Shown piece by piece: positions 46,928 through 56,098 of a stretch of 64,000 nt of DNA. The stretch comes from Pseudomonas sp. ANT_H4 (GTDB taxonomy: Bacteria > Pseudomonadota > Gammaproteobacteria > Pseudomonadales > Pseudomonadaceae): the NCBI RefSeq assembly GCF_008369295.1, contig NZ_VOBG01000001.1, positions 372,001-436,000 of the forward strand, written 5' to 3'. Made by a program: the position numbers and the translations under genes. Below the pieces are notes generated by a model. The model had not been told where the DNA came from. It was given only the letters and a program-made list of their open reading frames with translations, and searched no databases. The first letter of the stretch is position 1. Each line of letters opens with the position of its first letter.

Positions 46928-49003
46928 ATGACCGAGTTGTCGCAGGTGTCAGTGACGGCACTCAAGGGTGTCGGTGAAGCCATGGCCGAAAAACTGGCCA
47001 AGGTCGGCCTGGAAAACCTCCAGGACGTACTGTTCCACCTGCCCCTGCGCTATCAGGATCGTACCCGCGTGGTGCCCATCGGCCATTTGCGCCCTGGGCA
47101 GGACGCGGTCATCGAAGGCACCGTCAGCGGTGCCGATGTGGTGATGGGCAAGCGCCGTAGCTTGGTGGTACGCCTGCAAGATGGCACCGGCGGCCTGAGC
47201 CTGCGCTTCTACCATTTCAGCAACGCCCAGAAAGAAGGCCTCAAGCGCGGCACCCGCGTACGCTGCTACGGCGAAGCCCGCCCCGGTGCCTCGGGGCTGG
47301 AAATCTACCACCCGGAATACCGCGCCATTACTGGCGACGAACCACCGCCGGTGGACCAGACTCTTACGCCGATCTACCCGCTCACCGAAGGCCTGACCCA
47401 ACAGCGTCTGCGCCAGCTATGCCAGCAAACCCTGACCCTGCTCGGCCCCAAAAGCTTGCCCGACTGGCTGCCCGAGGAACTGGCGCGGGATTACCAATTA
47501 GCGCCGCTGGATGACGCCATTCGTTACCTGCACCATCCGCCGGCCGACGCTGACGTCGACGAACTGGCCCTCGGTCATCACTGGGCCCAGCATCGCCTGG
47601 CGTTCGAAGAGCTGTTGACTCACCAACTGTCCCAGCAACGCCTGCGCGAGAGCATGCGCTCTCTGCGCGCGCCAGCAATGCCAAAAGCCACCCGGCTGCC
47701 GGCGCAATACCTGGCCAACCTGGGCTTTGCGCCCACCGGTGCCCAACATCGGGTCGGCAATGAGATCGCCTACGACCTCAGCCAGAAAGAACCGATGCTG
47801 CGCCTGATCCAAGGTGACGTAGGCTCCGGCAAGACCGTGGTCGCCGCCCTCGCTGCACTACAAGCCCTGGAGGCCGGTTATCAGGTGGCGCTGATGGCGC
47901 CCACTGAGATCCTTGCCGAGCAGCACTTCATCACCTTCAAGCGCTGGCTCGAACCCCTGGGCCTGGAAGTGGCGTGGCTGGCGGGCAAGCTCAAAGGCAA
48001 GAACCGTGCAACGGCTCTGGAGCAGGTCGCAGCCGGTGCACCCATGGTGGTCGGTACCCACGCACTGTTCCAGGATGAGGTGAAATTCAAGAACCTGGCC
48101 CTGGTGATCATCGACGAACAACACCGCTTCGGCGTGCAGCAGCGCCTGGCGCTGCGCCAAAAGGGCGCGGGTGGACGGATGAGCCCGCACCAGTTGATCA
48201 TGACCGCCACGCCGATCCCGCGCACCCTGGCCATGAGCGCCTATGCCGACCTCGACACCTCGATTCTCGACGAACTGCCGCCAGGCCGAACTCCAGTCAA
48301 TACGGTGCTGATCACCGACAGCCGCCGCGTCGAAGTCATCGAACGGGTACGCGACGCCTGCGCGCAAGGGCGTCAGGCCTATTGGGTGTGCACACTGATC
48401 GAGGAGTCGGAAGAGCTCACCTGCCAGGCCGCCGAAACCACCTACGCAGACCTCACCAGCGCCTTGGGCGAGCTCAAGGTCGGGCTGATTCACGGGCGCA
48501 TGAAGCCGGTGGAAAAAGCCGCGGTGATGGCCGAATTCAAGGCTGGACACCTGCAGTTGCTCGTGGCGACCACCGTGATTGAAGTCGGTGTCGACGTGCC
48601 CAACGCCAGCCTGATGATCATCGAAAATCCCGAGCGCCTGGGCCTGGCGCAGTTGCACCAGTTGCGCGGTCGCGTCGGCCGGGGTAGCGCCGCCAGCCAC
48701 TGCGTGCTGCTATACCACCCACCGTTATCGCAGATCGGCCGCCAACGCCTGGGAATCATGCGCGAAACCAACGACGGTTTCGTGATCGCCGAAAAAGACC
48801 TCGAACTGCGCGGCCCCGGCGAGATGCTCGGCACCCGCCAGACCGGCCTGCTGCAATTCAAGGTCGCCGACCTGATGCGCGATGCCGACTTGCTGCCTGC
48901 CGTACGGGACGCCGCCCAGGCGCTGCTGGAGCGCTGGCCGCAACACGTCAGCCCGTTGCTCGATCGCTGGTTAAGGCATGGGCAGCAATACGGCCAAGTG
49001 TGA
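46928..49003 (+). CDS. recG: ATP-dependent DNA helicase RecG
   Basis: The 691-aa branch-migrating helicase has an N-terminal wedge/OB domain (about 1-260), Walker A GDVGSGKT at 296-303, motif II DEQHRFG, TATPIPRT (III), and the C-terminal VATTVIEVGVDVPNA and QLRGRVGRG motifs with the TRG region after it. It rewinds stalled forks and processes R-loops. ATG 46928 (MTELSQVSV) follows the oxyR stop; the open frame starts further upstream inside oxyR. Confidence 0.97.
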   Translation: MTELSQVSVTALKGVGEAMAEKLAKVGLENLQDVLFHLPLRYQDRTRVVPIGHLRPGQDAVIEGTVSGADVVMGKRRSLVVRLQDGTGGLSLRFYHFSNAQKEGLKRGTRVRCYGEARPGASGLEIYHPEYRAITGDEPPPVDQTLTPIYPLTEGLTQQRLRQLCQQTLTLLGPKSLPDWLPEELARDYQLAPLDDAIRYLHHPPADADVDELALGHHWAQHRLAFEELLTHQLSQQRLRESMRSLRAPAMPKATRLPAQYLANLGFAPTGAQHRVGNEIAYDLSQKEPMLRLIQGDVGSGKTVVAALAALQALEAGYQVALMAPTEILAEQHFITFKRWLEPLGLEVAWLAGKLKGKNRATALEQVAAGAPMVVGTHALFQDEVKFKNLALVIIDEQHRFGVQQRLALRQKGAGGRMSPHQLIMTATPIPRTLAMSAYADLDTSILDELPPGRTPVNTVLITDSRRVEVIERVRDACAQGRQAYWVCTLIEESEELTCQAAETTYADLTSALGELKVGLIHGRMKPVEKAAVMAEFKAGHLQLLVATTVIEVGVDVPNASLMIIENPERLGLAQLHQLRGRVGRGSAASHCVLLYHPPLSQIGRQRLGIMRETNDGFVIAEKDLELRGPGEMLGTRQTGLLQFKVADLMRDADLLPAVRDAAQALLERWPQHVSPLLDRWLRHGQQYGQV

Positions 49004-49080
49004 CGGCACAATCACTTAGTCGACCCTCACCCGCATCAAGCTGGTTATACTCCGATGACTGTAGGAAATTGGATCAGGCC

Positions 49081-50475
49081 ATGCCAGAAGTTGCCCTCGC
49101 CACAGCCCCGCCGACCGCACCTTCGGTCATTCGGGCTCTGCTCGCAAAACTCGCCATCAGCTACACGGAAGTCGCCGAACAGCCTGGCCTGAACCCTGCA
49201 CGAAAGGTTCAAGCAGTGCTGCTCGATGATGCCGTGGGCGCGCTGATGGTGCTGTTTCCCCAGAGCCAGTTGCTGGACCTCAATCGCCTCACTGAATTGA
49301 CAGGTCGCAGACTCACCGCTGTGTCTCAGGAACGCCTTGAGCGCATGCTCGGCAAGCACAGCCTGAGCCTGTTGCCTGGCCTGCCGCCGCTGACCAGCTC
49401 GCCGTGCCTGTATGAAGAAAGCCTGCTGCGCGAACCAACCTTGCTGGTTCACTCGGGCGAGGCCGGTGTGTTGCTGCAAATCTCCAGCGAAGCCTTCAAG
49501 AGCATGTTGACCAAAGCCAGCGCCGCCAACTTCGGCGAGCCCCTGAGCAGCATCCGGCCTAACCTTGACCGACCGAACGACGACCGCCAAGAAATCACCC
49601 AGGCGGTACAGGCCTTCACCGCCCGGCGCATCCAGCAACGCCTGGAAGAGACCATCGAGATTCCACCCCTGGCCGACACGGCGCAGAAAATCATCAAGCT
49701 GCGGGTAGACCCCAACGCCACCATCGACGACATCACCGGCGTGGTGGAAACCGATCCGGCCCTGGCCGCGCAAGTAGTGAGCTGGGCGGCGTCGCCGTAC
49801 TACGCCTCGCCGGGCAAGATTCGTTCGGTGGAAGACGCCATCGTCCGCGTGCTTGGCTTTGATCTGGTAATCAACCTGGCCCTCGGCCTGGCCTTGGGCA
49901 AGACCTTGAGCCTGCCCAAAGACCACCCGCAACACGCAACGCCGTACTGGCATCAGTCGATCTACACCGCTGCGGTAATCGAAGGCCTGACCCGCGCCAT
50001 GCCCCGCGCCCAACGCCCGGAAGCAGGCCTGACTTACCTGGCGGGTCTGTTGCACAACTTTGGTTACCTGTTGCTGGCCCACGTCTTCCCGCCGCACTTC
50101 TCGCTAATCTGCCGGCACCTGGAGGTCAACCCGCACCTGTGCCACAGCTACATCGAGCAGCACCTGCTGGGGATCAGCCGCGAACAGATCGGCGCCTGGC
50201 TGATGCGCTACTGGGATATGCCGGACGAGTTATCCACAGCCCTGCGCTTCCAGCACGATCCAACCTACGACGGCCAATACGCCGAATACCCGAACCTGGT
50301 GTGCCTGGCCGTGCGCCTGCTGCGCAGTCGAGGCATTGGGTCCGGGCCGGATGAAGAAATCCCGGACGAACTGCTGGAGCGCCTGGGCCTGGCCCGGGAC
50401 AAGGCAGAGGATGTGGTGAGCAAGGTGTTGGATGCGGAAGTGTTGTTGCGCGAATTGGCTTCGCAGTTCAGCTAG
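49081..50475 (+). CDS. Fusion of aminoacyl-tRNA deacylase-like (YbaK-type) and HDOD domains
   Basis: The 464-aa protein has an N-terminal domain (about 1-130) beginning SVIRALLAKLAISYTEV, with QAVLLDDAVGALMVLFPQSQLLDLNRLTELTGRRL in the fashion of YbaK/ProX tRNA-editing domains. A C-terminal HDOD domain (about 200-440) reads IPPLADTAQKIIKLRVDPNATIDDITGVVETDPALAAQVVSWA and LLHNFGYLLLAHVFPP. HDOD proteins act in signalling and motility control; the editing domain is often catalytically dead. Both the biochemical role and the partner are unknown. ATG 49081 (MPEVALATAPP) has GGA eight bases upstream. It follows recG. Confidence 0.87.
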   Translation: MPEVALATAPPTAPSVIRALLAKLAISYTEVAEQPGLNPARKVQAVLLDDAVGALMVLFPQSQLLDLNRLTELTGRRLTAVSQERLERMLGKHSLSLLPGLPPLTSSPCLYEESLLREPTLLVHSGEAGVLLQISSEAFKSMLTKASAANFGEPLSSIRPNLDRPNDDRQEITQAVQAFTARRIQQRLEETIEIPPLADTAQKIIKLRVDPNATIDDITGVVETDPALAAQVVSWAASPYYASPGKIRSVEDAIVRVLGFDLVINLALGLALGKTLSLPKDHPQHATPYWHQSIYTAAVIEGLTRAMPRAQRPEAGLTYLAGLLHNFGYLLLAHVFPPHFSLICRHLEVNPHLCHSYIEQHLLGISREQIGAWLMRYWDMPDELSTALRFQHDPTYDGQYAEYPNLVCLAVRLLRSRGIGSGPDEEIPDELLERLGLARDKAEDVVSKVLDAEVLLRELASQFS

Positions 50476-50507
50476 GGCTAAACAGCCTCTTGGGCAAAGA
50501 GCTTGTT

Positions 50508-50535
50508 GTGGCGAGCGGGCTTGCCCGCTCGCCAC
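50508..50535. repeat. REP hairpin GTGGCGAGCGGGC/GCCCGCTCGCCAC
   Basis: A 13-bp perfect palindrome with a 2-base centre, typical of another P. fluorescens REP group. It lies between the convergent HDOD and SCP2-like hypothetical genes. Confidence 0.85.
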
Positions 50536-50556
50536 ATGGAGCTGCTCCGACTCTGT

Positions 50557-50937
50557 TTATGCCTTCGGCTTTTTCTTCGGCTTCAAATACTTGGTCAACC
50601 CCTGGAACCACATCACCAGTGCCGGGGTGCCCTTGATCTGGATCGACTTGTCCTGAATGCCCGTCATGAACGCCAGTTGCTTGTTCTTCGCCTGCATCGT
50701 GGCGAAACCATAGGCGGCATCTTTAAAGACGATAGCGAACGCAGGCTCGGGGTGAACACCCGAACGGCTGGTGATGCGCTGGTTCTTGACGATGAAGTGA
50801 CGGGCAACCTTGCCGTCGAGGGTCTGCAGCTGAAACGCCAGGTCCTTGTCACCCAGCTGTTGCTGGAACGCAGGATTGTTGCGGCTAGCTTTGCCCATCA
50901 ACAGGCCCAGCATCCACAGAAGAAAACGAAATTTCAT
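50557..50937 (-). CDS. Hypothetical protein, possibly SCP2-like
   Basis: The 126-aa protein begins MKFRFLLWMLGLLMGKASRNNPAF (one hydrophobic stretch) and ends with the basic tail LKPKKKPKA. The middle (DGKVARHFIVKNQRITSRSGVHPEPAFAIVFKDAAYGFATMQAKNKQLAFMTGIQDKSIQIKGTPALVMWFQGL) looks like an SCP2 sterol-carrier-like lipid-binding domain, but I cannot confirm it. ATG 50937 has GAGG eight bases upstream. No function is known. Confidence 0.7.
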   Translation of the reverse strand: MKFRFLLWMLGLLMGKASRNNPAFQQQLGDKDLAFQLQTLDGKVARHFIVKNQRITSRSGVHPEPAFAIVFKDAAYGFATMQAKNKQLAFMTGIQDKSIQIKGTPALVMWFQGLTKYLKPKKKPKA

Positions 50938-51134
50938 GCACACGGCCTCAGTGTAATTATTGAGTGGCCGCAGCAGTTTAACGATTTGCGCGCAGAACGC
51001 TACCGATCTCCCGCGTTAGCAGGAGATCGGCTTGCGTTTACCGCTTATAGCAACAACTTTGCTCAGACGTTAGGACAAGGAATCGGTGCCCAATCAGCTA
51101 GGTTTCATTTAAAGGGGAATACACTGCCCCACAA

Positions 51135-51170
51135 AAAATGGGCACCCGACCCAGTCGGCGTGCCCATTTT
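51135..51170. terminator. Terminator of the HU gene
   Basis: AAAATGGGCAC-N14-GTGCCCATTTT is an 11-bp stem with A- and T-runs, downstream of the HU gene on the minus strand and upstream of the hypothetical gene on the same strand. Confidence 0.85.
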
Positions 51171-51211
51171 TCATTCCACGCTCGCTATGTGCGGCGCGCG
51201 TACTTCGCTAC

Positions 51212-51487
51212 TTAAGGATTGACGCTGTCTTTCAAGAATTTACCTGGCTTGAACGCCACGGTATTACTCGCCTTGATTTTCACCGGCTCGCCGGTTTGCG
51301 GGTTTTTGCCGGTGCGGGCGCCGCGGTGGCGCTGCAGGAAGGTGCCGAAGCCGACCAGGGTGACGCTGTCCTTGCGATGCAGGGCGCCAGTGATTTCTTC
51401 AAGAACGGCGTTGAGTACGCGGTTGGCTTGTTCTTTGGTGAGATCAGCTTTTTCAGCAATAGCGGCTGCAAGTTCTGGTTTACGCAT
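51212..51487 (-). CDS. HU-family nucleoid protein
   Basis: The 91-aa protein has the HU/IHF core MRKPELAAAIAEKADLTKEQANRVLNAVLEEI, VGFGTFLQRHRGARTGKNPQTGEPVKI and VAFKPGKFLKDSV. It binds DNA without strict sequence preference and bends it. Pseudomonas have several HU paralogues; the position near recG is that of hupN/hupA, but I cannot fix the name from sequence. The start is ATG 51487. Confidence 0.93.
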   Translation of the reverse strand: MRKPELAAAIAEKADLTKEQANRVLNAVLEEITGALHRKDSVTLVGFGTFLQRHRGARTGKNPQTGEPVKIKASNTVAFKPGKFLKDSVNP

Positions 51488-51678
51488 AAGTGAAGCCTCT
51501 TTGACGGTTTTTTGTTGTTATGTCCGTGCCGCTCTCTGACGGAGCAGCGCCCAAGGCGCCGCAGGCTCTACTCTGCGGCAGACGGGAGTGAGAATGGCAT
51601 GCCATCGGAGCCTGCGCCAGTCTCGCGGCGACCTTTCTACGGGCAAAAGCGTGCTTATTCCGACAGAACGACCGGTAT

Positions 51679-52827
51679 TTACGCCAGCAACGGCGGAAGC
51701 TCCTTGTTCAGCGCCAGTTTTTCCATAACGGCAGTGCCGGTCAGGGCGTAGCCGAGCAAGCGACCACTGGCATCGCGGCACAATGCCTTGATATCGGCGC
51801 CCTGCCCCTCGACGCTCCAGACGCCTTCGGTGCCCCGTGGTGGTGGCGATACCACCAGCGGGCAGACCGGGGTTTTCACGGTGACCGGCATCGGGCCGTA
51901 ATTGACTGCCGTGGCGTTGCCCGCCAGCGTTTGGGCCAGGGCACGGGCGCAGCTCATCAGCGGCATCACGTAGAGCAAGTTTAGGCCATCGACCTCGGCG
52001 CAGTCGCCCAGGGCGTAAATATTGGCGTGGGAGGTCTTGAGATGACGGTCGACCATGATCCCACGGTTGGTCTGCAAGCCGGCTGCGGCGGCTAGGTCTA
52101 CACGCGGGCGCAGGCCGATGGCGGACACAACCAAGTCACACTGGATCACTTCGCCATCGGATAGGTGGGCTTCCAGGCCTTCCGCGTTGCGTTGCAGGCG
52201 ATTGAGCACCGGCCCCAGGTGGAAACGCGCACCGAGGCCTTCCAACCCAACCTGGACCGCTGCAGCTGCCGCCGGGTGCAGCAGCGTCGGCATGACCTGC
52301 TCGCAGGGTGCCACCAGGTCGATTTCGTAACCGCCGAGGATCAGGTCGTTGGCAAATTCGCAGCCTATCAGGCCGGCACCCAGCAGCAAGACCCGGCGCT
52401 TGCCGGCTGCCGCCGCGCGAAAGCGGGCGTAATCTTCAAGGTCGTTGATCGGGAAAATCAGCTCCGAGGCGTCGCCTTGCACCGGCACCCGCACGGTTTG
52501 CGCACCCCAGGCGAGGATCAGGTCGCGATAGGCCACCGCTTCCTCGCCGATCCACAGGCGCTTGTGGCCGGGGTCGATGCCGCTGATGCGCGTATGGGTG
52601 CGCACTTCGGCCTTGAGTTGCTCGGCCATGGCCCCTGGTTCGGCCATGCTCAGGCCATCGGCTTCCTTGTTCCTGCCAAAGCCGGTGGAGAGCATGGGCT
52701 TGGAGTAGGAACGCCCGTCGTCGGCGGTAATCAGCAACAGCGGGGTTTCGCTATCGAGCTTGCGAAACTCCCGGGCCAGGTTGTAACCGGCCAAACCCGT
52801 ACCGACGATGACGACAGGTGCGCTCAT
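51679..52827 (-). CDS. rubB: Rubredoxin reductase
   Basis: The 382-aa FAD/NAD(P) oxidoreductase passes electrons from NADH to rubredoxin. The FAD fold GTGLAG is at 9-14, the NAD fold is [15 protein letters not shown], and the second FAD contact [13 protein letters not shown] follows. ATG 52827 ([10 protein letters not shown]) has AAGGAG at suitable distance and is preferred to the earlier open frame. It is 52 bp downstream of rubA on the same strand; the pair supports alkane or oxidative-stress electron transfer. Confidence 0.94.
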   Translation of the reverse strand: MSAPVVIVGTGLAGYNLAREFRKLDSETPLLLITADDGRSYSKPMLSTGFGRNKEADGLSMAEPGAMAEQLKAEVRTHTRISGIDPGHKRLWIGEEAVAYRDLILAWGAQTVRVPVQGDASELIFPINDLEDYARFRAAAAGKRRVLLLGAGLIGCEFANDLILGGYEIDLVAPCEQVMPTLLHPAAAAAVQVGLEGLGARFHLGPVLNRLQRNAEGLEAHLSDGEVIQCDLVVSAIGLRPRVDLAAAAGLQTNRGIMVDRHLKTSHANIYALGDCAEVDGLNLLYVMPLMSCARALAQTLAGNATAVNYGPMPVTVKTPVCPLVVSPPPRGTEGVWSVEGQGADIKALCRDASGRLLGYALTGTAVMEKLALNKELPPLLA

Positions 52828-52879
52828 TCCTTTCTCCTTGTAATACGTTTTTTTAAAATCGTTTCTTAAATTCAAAGAG

Positions 52880-53047
52880 TTAGCCGATTTCGATCATTTC
52901 GAAATCCATTTTGCCGACGCCGCAGTCCGGGCACAGCCAGTCTTCGGGCACGTCCTGCCACAGGGTGCCTGGGGCGATTCCGTCATCCGGCCAACCGTCC
53001 GCTTCGTTGTAGATCAGGCCGCAGACTACACATTGCCACTTCTTCAT
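52880..53047 (-). CDS. rubA: Rubredoxin
   Basis: The 55-aa protein has two CxxCG knuckles, CVVCG (6-10) and CPDCG (39-43), binding one iron, and the canonical [20 protein letters not shown]. It carries electrons between RubB and acceptors. It was read directly from sequence; it is short but complete (MKKWQ to MIEIG). The ATG at 53047 is followed by rubB downstream, forming rubA-rubB. It is divergent from ubiC. Confidence 0.97.
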   Translation of the reverse strand: MKKWQCVVCGLIYNEADGWPDDGIAPGTLWQDVPEDWLCPDCGVGKMDFEMIEIG

Positions 53048-53243
53048 TACTCGCTTCCTCAGGGTCCAGGCTTGTTGGCCGACAGTCTATATATCCAGCC
53101 TTGCCGTGCGGCTCAGGGCGTTTTGTACTGATCGGGACGCACAGATGCAAGCATGTTCGACGCGTGGCCCCGGCGGCGCCCGGCAAAAGTCCGGGGCGCC
53201 ATGGTAAGCTCTCCGCCTCTTTTGCTGCCAATACTGACCCACT

Positions 53244-53807
53244 GTGCCGCACTCAATCACCCTTCCCGATGCTTGCCAATGGCTGACCCAGAGCCTTCTA
53301 AGCCCCCTGCCCGCACCGCCCGCCCTCGACTGGCTATTCGATGAAGGCTCGCTGACGCGGCGCCTGACGCGCCTGTCCAATGACGCTTTCAGCGTGACGC
53401 CGTTGCTCGAAGGCTGGCAGCCGCTGCGAGACGACGAATGCGCCGCCCTCGACCTGCCTCCCTCAAGCATTGGCTGGGTGCGCGAGGTGTATTTGCGCGG
53501 CCACGGCCAGGCCTGGGTGTTCGCCCGCAGCGTGGCGGCCCGCAGCGCCTTGCAGGATGGCGGTTTGAACATGGATGCGTTGGGCAGCCGCTCGCTGGGG
53601 GAATTGCTGTTCTGTGACCAGGCGTTTACGCGCCAGGCCATTGAGGTCTGCCAGTACCCACGGGAATGGCTGCCGCAGGCCGCGCAAGCCAGTGCACTGT
53701 GGGCGCGCCGCTCGCGCTTTGATCGCGGGCCGCTGAGCGTGCTGGTGGCCGAAATCTTCCTGCCGAGCCTGTGGCAGGCGGTGCACCAACACCCGGAGAA
53801 TTGCTGA
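53244..53807 (+). CDS. ubiC: Chorismate pyruvate-lyase
   Basis: The 187-aa enzyme releases 4-hydroxybenzoate from chorismate, the first step of ubiquinone synthesis. It starts at GTG ([14 protein letters not shown]); features include [20 protein letters not shown] and the ending [27 protein letters not shown]. No clear ribosome binding site is seen before the GTG. Its TGA overlaps the ubiA ATG (TGATG), so the two are translationally coupled. Confidence 0.95.
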   Translation: MPHSITLPDACQWLTQSLLSPLPAPPALDWLFDEGSLTRRLTRLSNDAFSVTPLLEGWQPLRDDECAALDLPPSSIGWVREVYLRGHGQAWVFARSVAARSALQDGGLNMDALGSRSLGELLFCDQAFTRQAIEVCQYPREWLPQAAQASALWARRSRFDRGPLSVLVAEIFLPSLWQAVHQHPENC

Positions 53808-54697
53808 TGTACCAGCGTCTGCTCAAATCCTTGAACCGCCTGAACCCCAGGGCCTGGGACTTTATTCAACTGACCCGTATGGACAAGCCTATCGGCATCT
53901 ACCTGCTGCTGTGGCCGACCCTTTGGGCGCTATGGATTGCCGGTAAGGGTTCGCCGTCCCTGACCAATATCGTGATTTTCGTCCTCGGCGTGGTGCTGAC
54001 CAGGGCCGGCGGTTGCGTGATCAATGACTGGGCCGACCGCAAGGTCGACGGCCATGTGAAACGCACCGAACAGCGGCCACTGGTGAGCGGCAAGATCAGT
54101 TCGAAAGAGGCGCTGGTGTTCTTTGCGGTACTGATGACCCTCAGTTTCCTGCTGGTGCTGCTGACCAACTCCATGACTATCTGGCTGTCGTTGGGCGGCC
54201 TGGCGTTGGCCGCCAGTTACCCCTTCATGAAGCGCTATACCTATTACCCGCAAGTGGTGCTGGGCGCGGCATTTTCCTGGGGCATGCCAATGGCGTTCAC
54301 CGCCGAGACCGGCAGCCTGCCGGCCACCGCCTGGTTGCTGTACATCGCCAACCTGTTGTGGACCGTGGGTTACGATACCTACTACGCCATGACCGATCGT
54401 GAAGACGACTTGAAAATCGGGGTCAAATCCACAGCCATTCTGTTTGGCGACGCCGACCGGGTGATCATCCTGACCTTGCAGGGACTGGCGCTGGTTTGCC
54501 TGCTGCTGGCGGGGTCGCGCTTTGAGTTGGGTGGCTGGTTCCACTTGGGACTGGCGGCAGCGGCGGCGTGCTTTGCCTGGGAGTTTTGGTACACCCGTGA
54601 CCGGGACCGGCTGAAGTGCTTCAAGGCGTTTTTGCACAACCACTGGGCAGGGTTGGCGATTTTTGTCGGGATTGTGGCGGATTACGGGTTTCGTTGA
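53807..54697 (+). CDS. ubiA: 4-hydroxybenzoate octaprenyltransferase
   Basis: The 296-aa integral membrane enzyme prenylates 4-hydroxybenzoate in ubiquinone synthesis. It has the two Asp-rich motifs: [20 protein letters not shown] and [18 protein letters not shown]. About eight or nine membrane segments are visible. ATG 53807 sits on the ubiC stop with GGAG upstream. Confidence 0.97.
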   Translation: MYQRLLKSLNRLNPRAWDFIQLTRMDKPIGIYLLLWPTLWALWIAGKGSPSLTNIVIFVLGVVLTRAGGCVINDWADRKVDGHVKRTEQRPLVSGKISSKEALVFFAVLMTLSFLLVLLTNSMTIWLSLGGLALAASYPFMKRYTYYPQVVLGAAFSWGMPMAFTAETGSLPATAWLLYIANLLWTVGYDTYYAMTDREDDLKIGVKSTAILFGDADRVIILTLQGLALVCLLLAGSRFELGGWFHLGLAAAAACFAWEFWYTRDRDRLKCFKAFLHNHWAGLAIFVGIVADYGFR

Positions 54698-54731
54698 GCC
54701 CCGCTGGATGTGTGGTGTCTGGGCCGACACC

Positions 54732-54751
54732 ATCGCGGGCGAGCCCGCGAT
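54732..54751. repeat. REP-like hairpin ATCGCGGGC/GCCCGCGAT
   Basis: A 9-bp palindrome with a 2-base centre, in the 74-bp gap between the convergent ubiA and COG4315 genes. It belongs to the GCGGGC-GAGCCCGC type of REP common in Pseudomonas, distinct from the REPINs. Confidence 0.75.
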
Positions 54752-54771
54752 GATCTCAAGGGCGACGTGGA

Positions 54772-55152
54772 TTAAGGTTTGGCGACTTTCCACGCCCCAT
54801 CCATTTTGCCATCACCCGTCTTGTCACCGGCCGCTTTATCCATGACGAAGGTGTAGAGCGGCTTGCCGCTGTAGGCCCATTGGCTCTTTTGGTCGTCACG
54901 GGTGATCACGGTCCATTTGCCCATGGGTTTGTCGGTGGATTCAGCCATCAGCGGTGGCCAGTTGGTAGCGCACTTGTCATTGCACATGGACTTGCCGTCG
55001 GCATCCTTGGCGAAGGTGTAGAGCGTCATGCCCTCGTGATCCACCAACATCCCGTCTTTGGTCATCGCCGGATCAGCCGCAAACGCCAGTGTCGGCAGCG
55101 TTAACGCCGTCGTTACCAGCAGGACTTTCCAGGAAAAAGTACTGTGAGTCAT
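54772..55152 (-). CDS. Secreted COG4315-family repeat protein
   Basis: The 126-aa precursor has a signal peptide (about 1-25, ending TLAFAA) and two copies of the Y-x-F/W-x-x-D type repeat: MLVDHEGMTLYTFAKDADGKSMCNDKCATNWPPL and WAYSGKPLYTFVMDKAAGDKTGDG. The family is described as secreted with unknown function. AAGGAAGG lies upstream of ATG 55152. It is divergent from phoB, so the Pho box between them (55235-55252) could also act on it. Confidence 0.9.
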   Translation of the reverse strand: MTHSTFSWKVLLVTTALTLPTLAFAADPAMTKDGMLVDHEGMTLYTFAKDADGKSMCNDKCATNWPPLMAESTDKPMGKWTVITRDDQKSQWAYSGKPLYTFVMDKAAGDKTGDGKMDGAWKVAKP

Positions 55153-55234
55153 CGGAACCTTCCTTTTGTAGTTGTCAGGATTCGGACCCAAAGCGTAGTT
55201 CAGGACAGCGCCGATTGCGCAGGCTACTAAAATA

Positions 55235-55252
55235 CTGTCACACGACTGCAAT
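55235..55252 (+). promoter_or_regulatory. Pho box upstream of phoB
   Basis: CTGTCAC-ACGA-CTGCAAT fits two 7-base half sites with 4-base spacing (consensus CTGTCAT-N4-CTGTCAT); the second half is weaker. It ends 52 bases before the phoB ATG, matching autoregulation by PhoB. Confidence 0.75.
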
Positions 55253-55304
55253 AATTCCGTTATCTAATGCGGCGCAAGACAGTTAAATGACAAGAGGACT
55301 TAGC

Positions 55305-55994
55305 ATGGTTGGCAGGAGCATTCTGATCGTTGACGACGAAGCGCCTATTCGCGAAATGATCGCCGTTGCGTTGGAAATGGCCGGCTATGACTGCCTGGAG
55401 GCGGAGAACTCCCAGCAGGCCCATGCCATTATCGTCGACCGCAAACCAGACCTGATTTTGCTGGACTGGATGCTGCCCGGCACTTCTGGCATCGAGCTGG
55501 CCCGGCGCCTCAAGCGCGATGAGCTGACCGGGGATATCCCAATCATCATGCTCACTGCCAAGGGCGAAGAGGACAACAAGATCCAGGGCCTGGAGGTCGG
55601 CGCCGATGACTACATCACCAAGCCGTTTTCCCCACGGGAGCTGGTCGCCCGCCTGAAAGCCGTATTGCGCCGCGCCGGGCCCACCGATGGCGAAGCGCCT
55701 ATCGAAGTTGGCGGCCTGTTGCTGGACCCCATCAGCCACCGCGTCACCATCGATGGCAAACCTGCCGAGATGGGCCCCACCGAATACCGTCTGCTGCAAT
55801 TTTTCATGACCCACCAGGAGCGTGCCTACACCCGCGGGCAACTGCTGGATCAGGTCTGGGGCGGCAACGTGTACGTGGAAGAACGCACCGTCGACGTGCA
55901 TATTCGCCGCCTGCGCAAAGCCTTGGGCGAGTCCTACGAGAATCTGGTACAAACCGTGCGCGGCACCGGTTATCGGTTTTCAACAAAAAGCTGA
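55305..55994 (+). CDS. phoB: Phosphate-regulon response regulator PhoB
   Basis: The 229-aa OmpR/PhoB-type regulator has a receiver domain with Asp54 ([10 protein letters not shown]) and the KPF loop, plus a winged HTH DNA-binding domain ([31 protein letters not shown]). It activates pst, phoA-type and many phosphate-starvation genes. ATG 55305 follows AGAGGACTT and gives the family length. Confidence 0.98.
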   Translation: MVGRSILIVDDEAPIREMIAVALEMAGYDCLEAENSQQAHAIIVDRKPDLILLDWMLPGTSGIELARRLKRDELTGDIPIIMLTAKGEEDNKIQGLEVGADDYITKPFSPRELVARLKAVLRRAGPTDGEAPIEVGGLLLDPISHRVTIDGKPAEMGPTEYRLLQFFMTHQERAYTRGQLLDQVWGGNVYVEERTVDVHIRRLRKALGESYENLVQTVRGTGYRFSTKS

Positions 55995-56014
55995 TAAGGC
56001 AGCGGGAAGCTGCC

Positions 56015-56067
56015 AGCTACAAGCGGCAAGTCAAAAGCCGCATCGCTTTGACTTGCCGCTTGTAGCT
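56015..56067. repeat. 21-bp perfect inverted repeat between phoB and phoR, family 2
   Basis: Arms AGCTACAAGCGGCAAGTCAA(A) are perfectly complementary over 21 bp with an 11-base loop. It fills much of the 104-bp phoB-phoR gap and, in RNA, would form a stable hairpin between the two reading frames. Confidence 0.9.
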
Positions 56068-56098
56068 TGAAACTTGCAACTGCTCCGAAGGACGCAAA

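Noticed and set aside
53048..53243. Small RNA gene between rubA and ubiC
   Set aside because: No terminator or clear stem was seen in this 196-bp gap; it is best described as promoter sequence for both genes.
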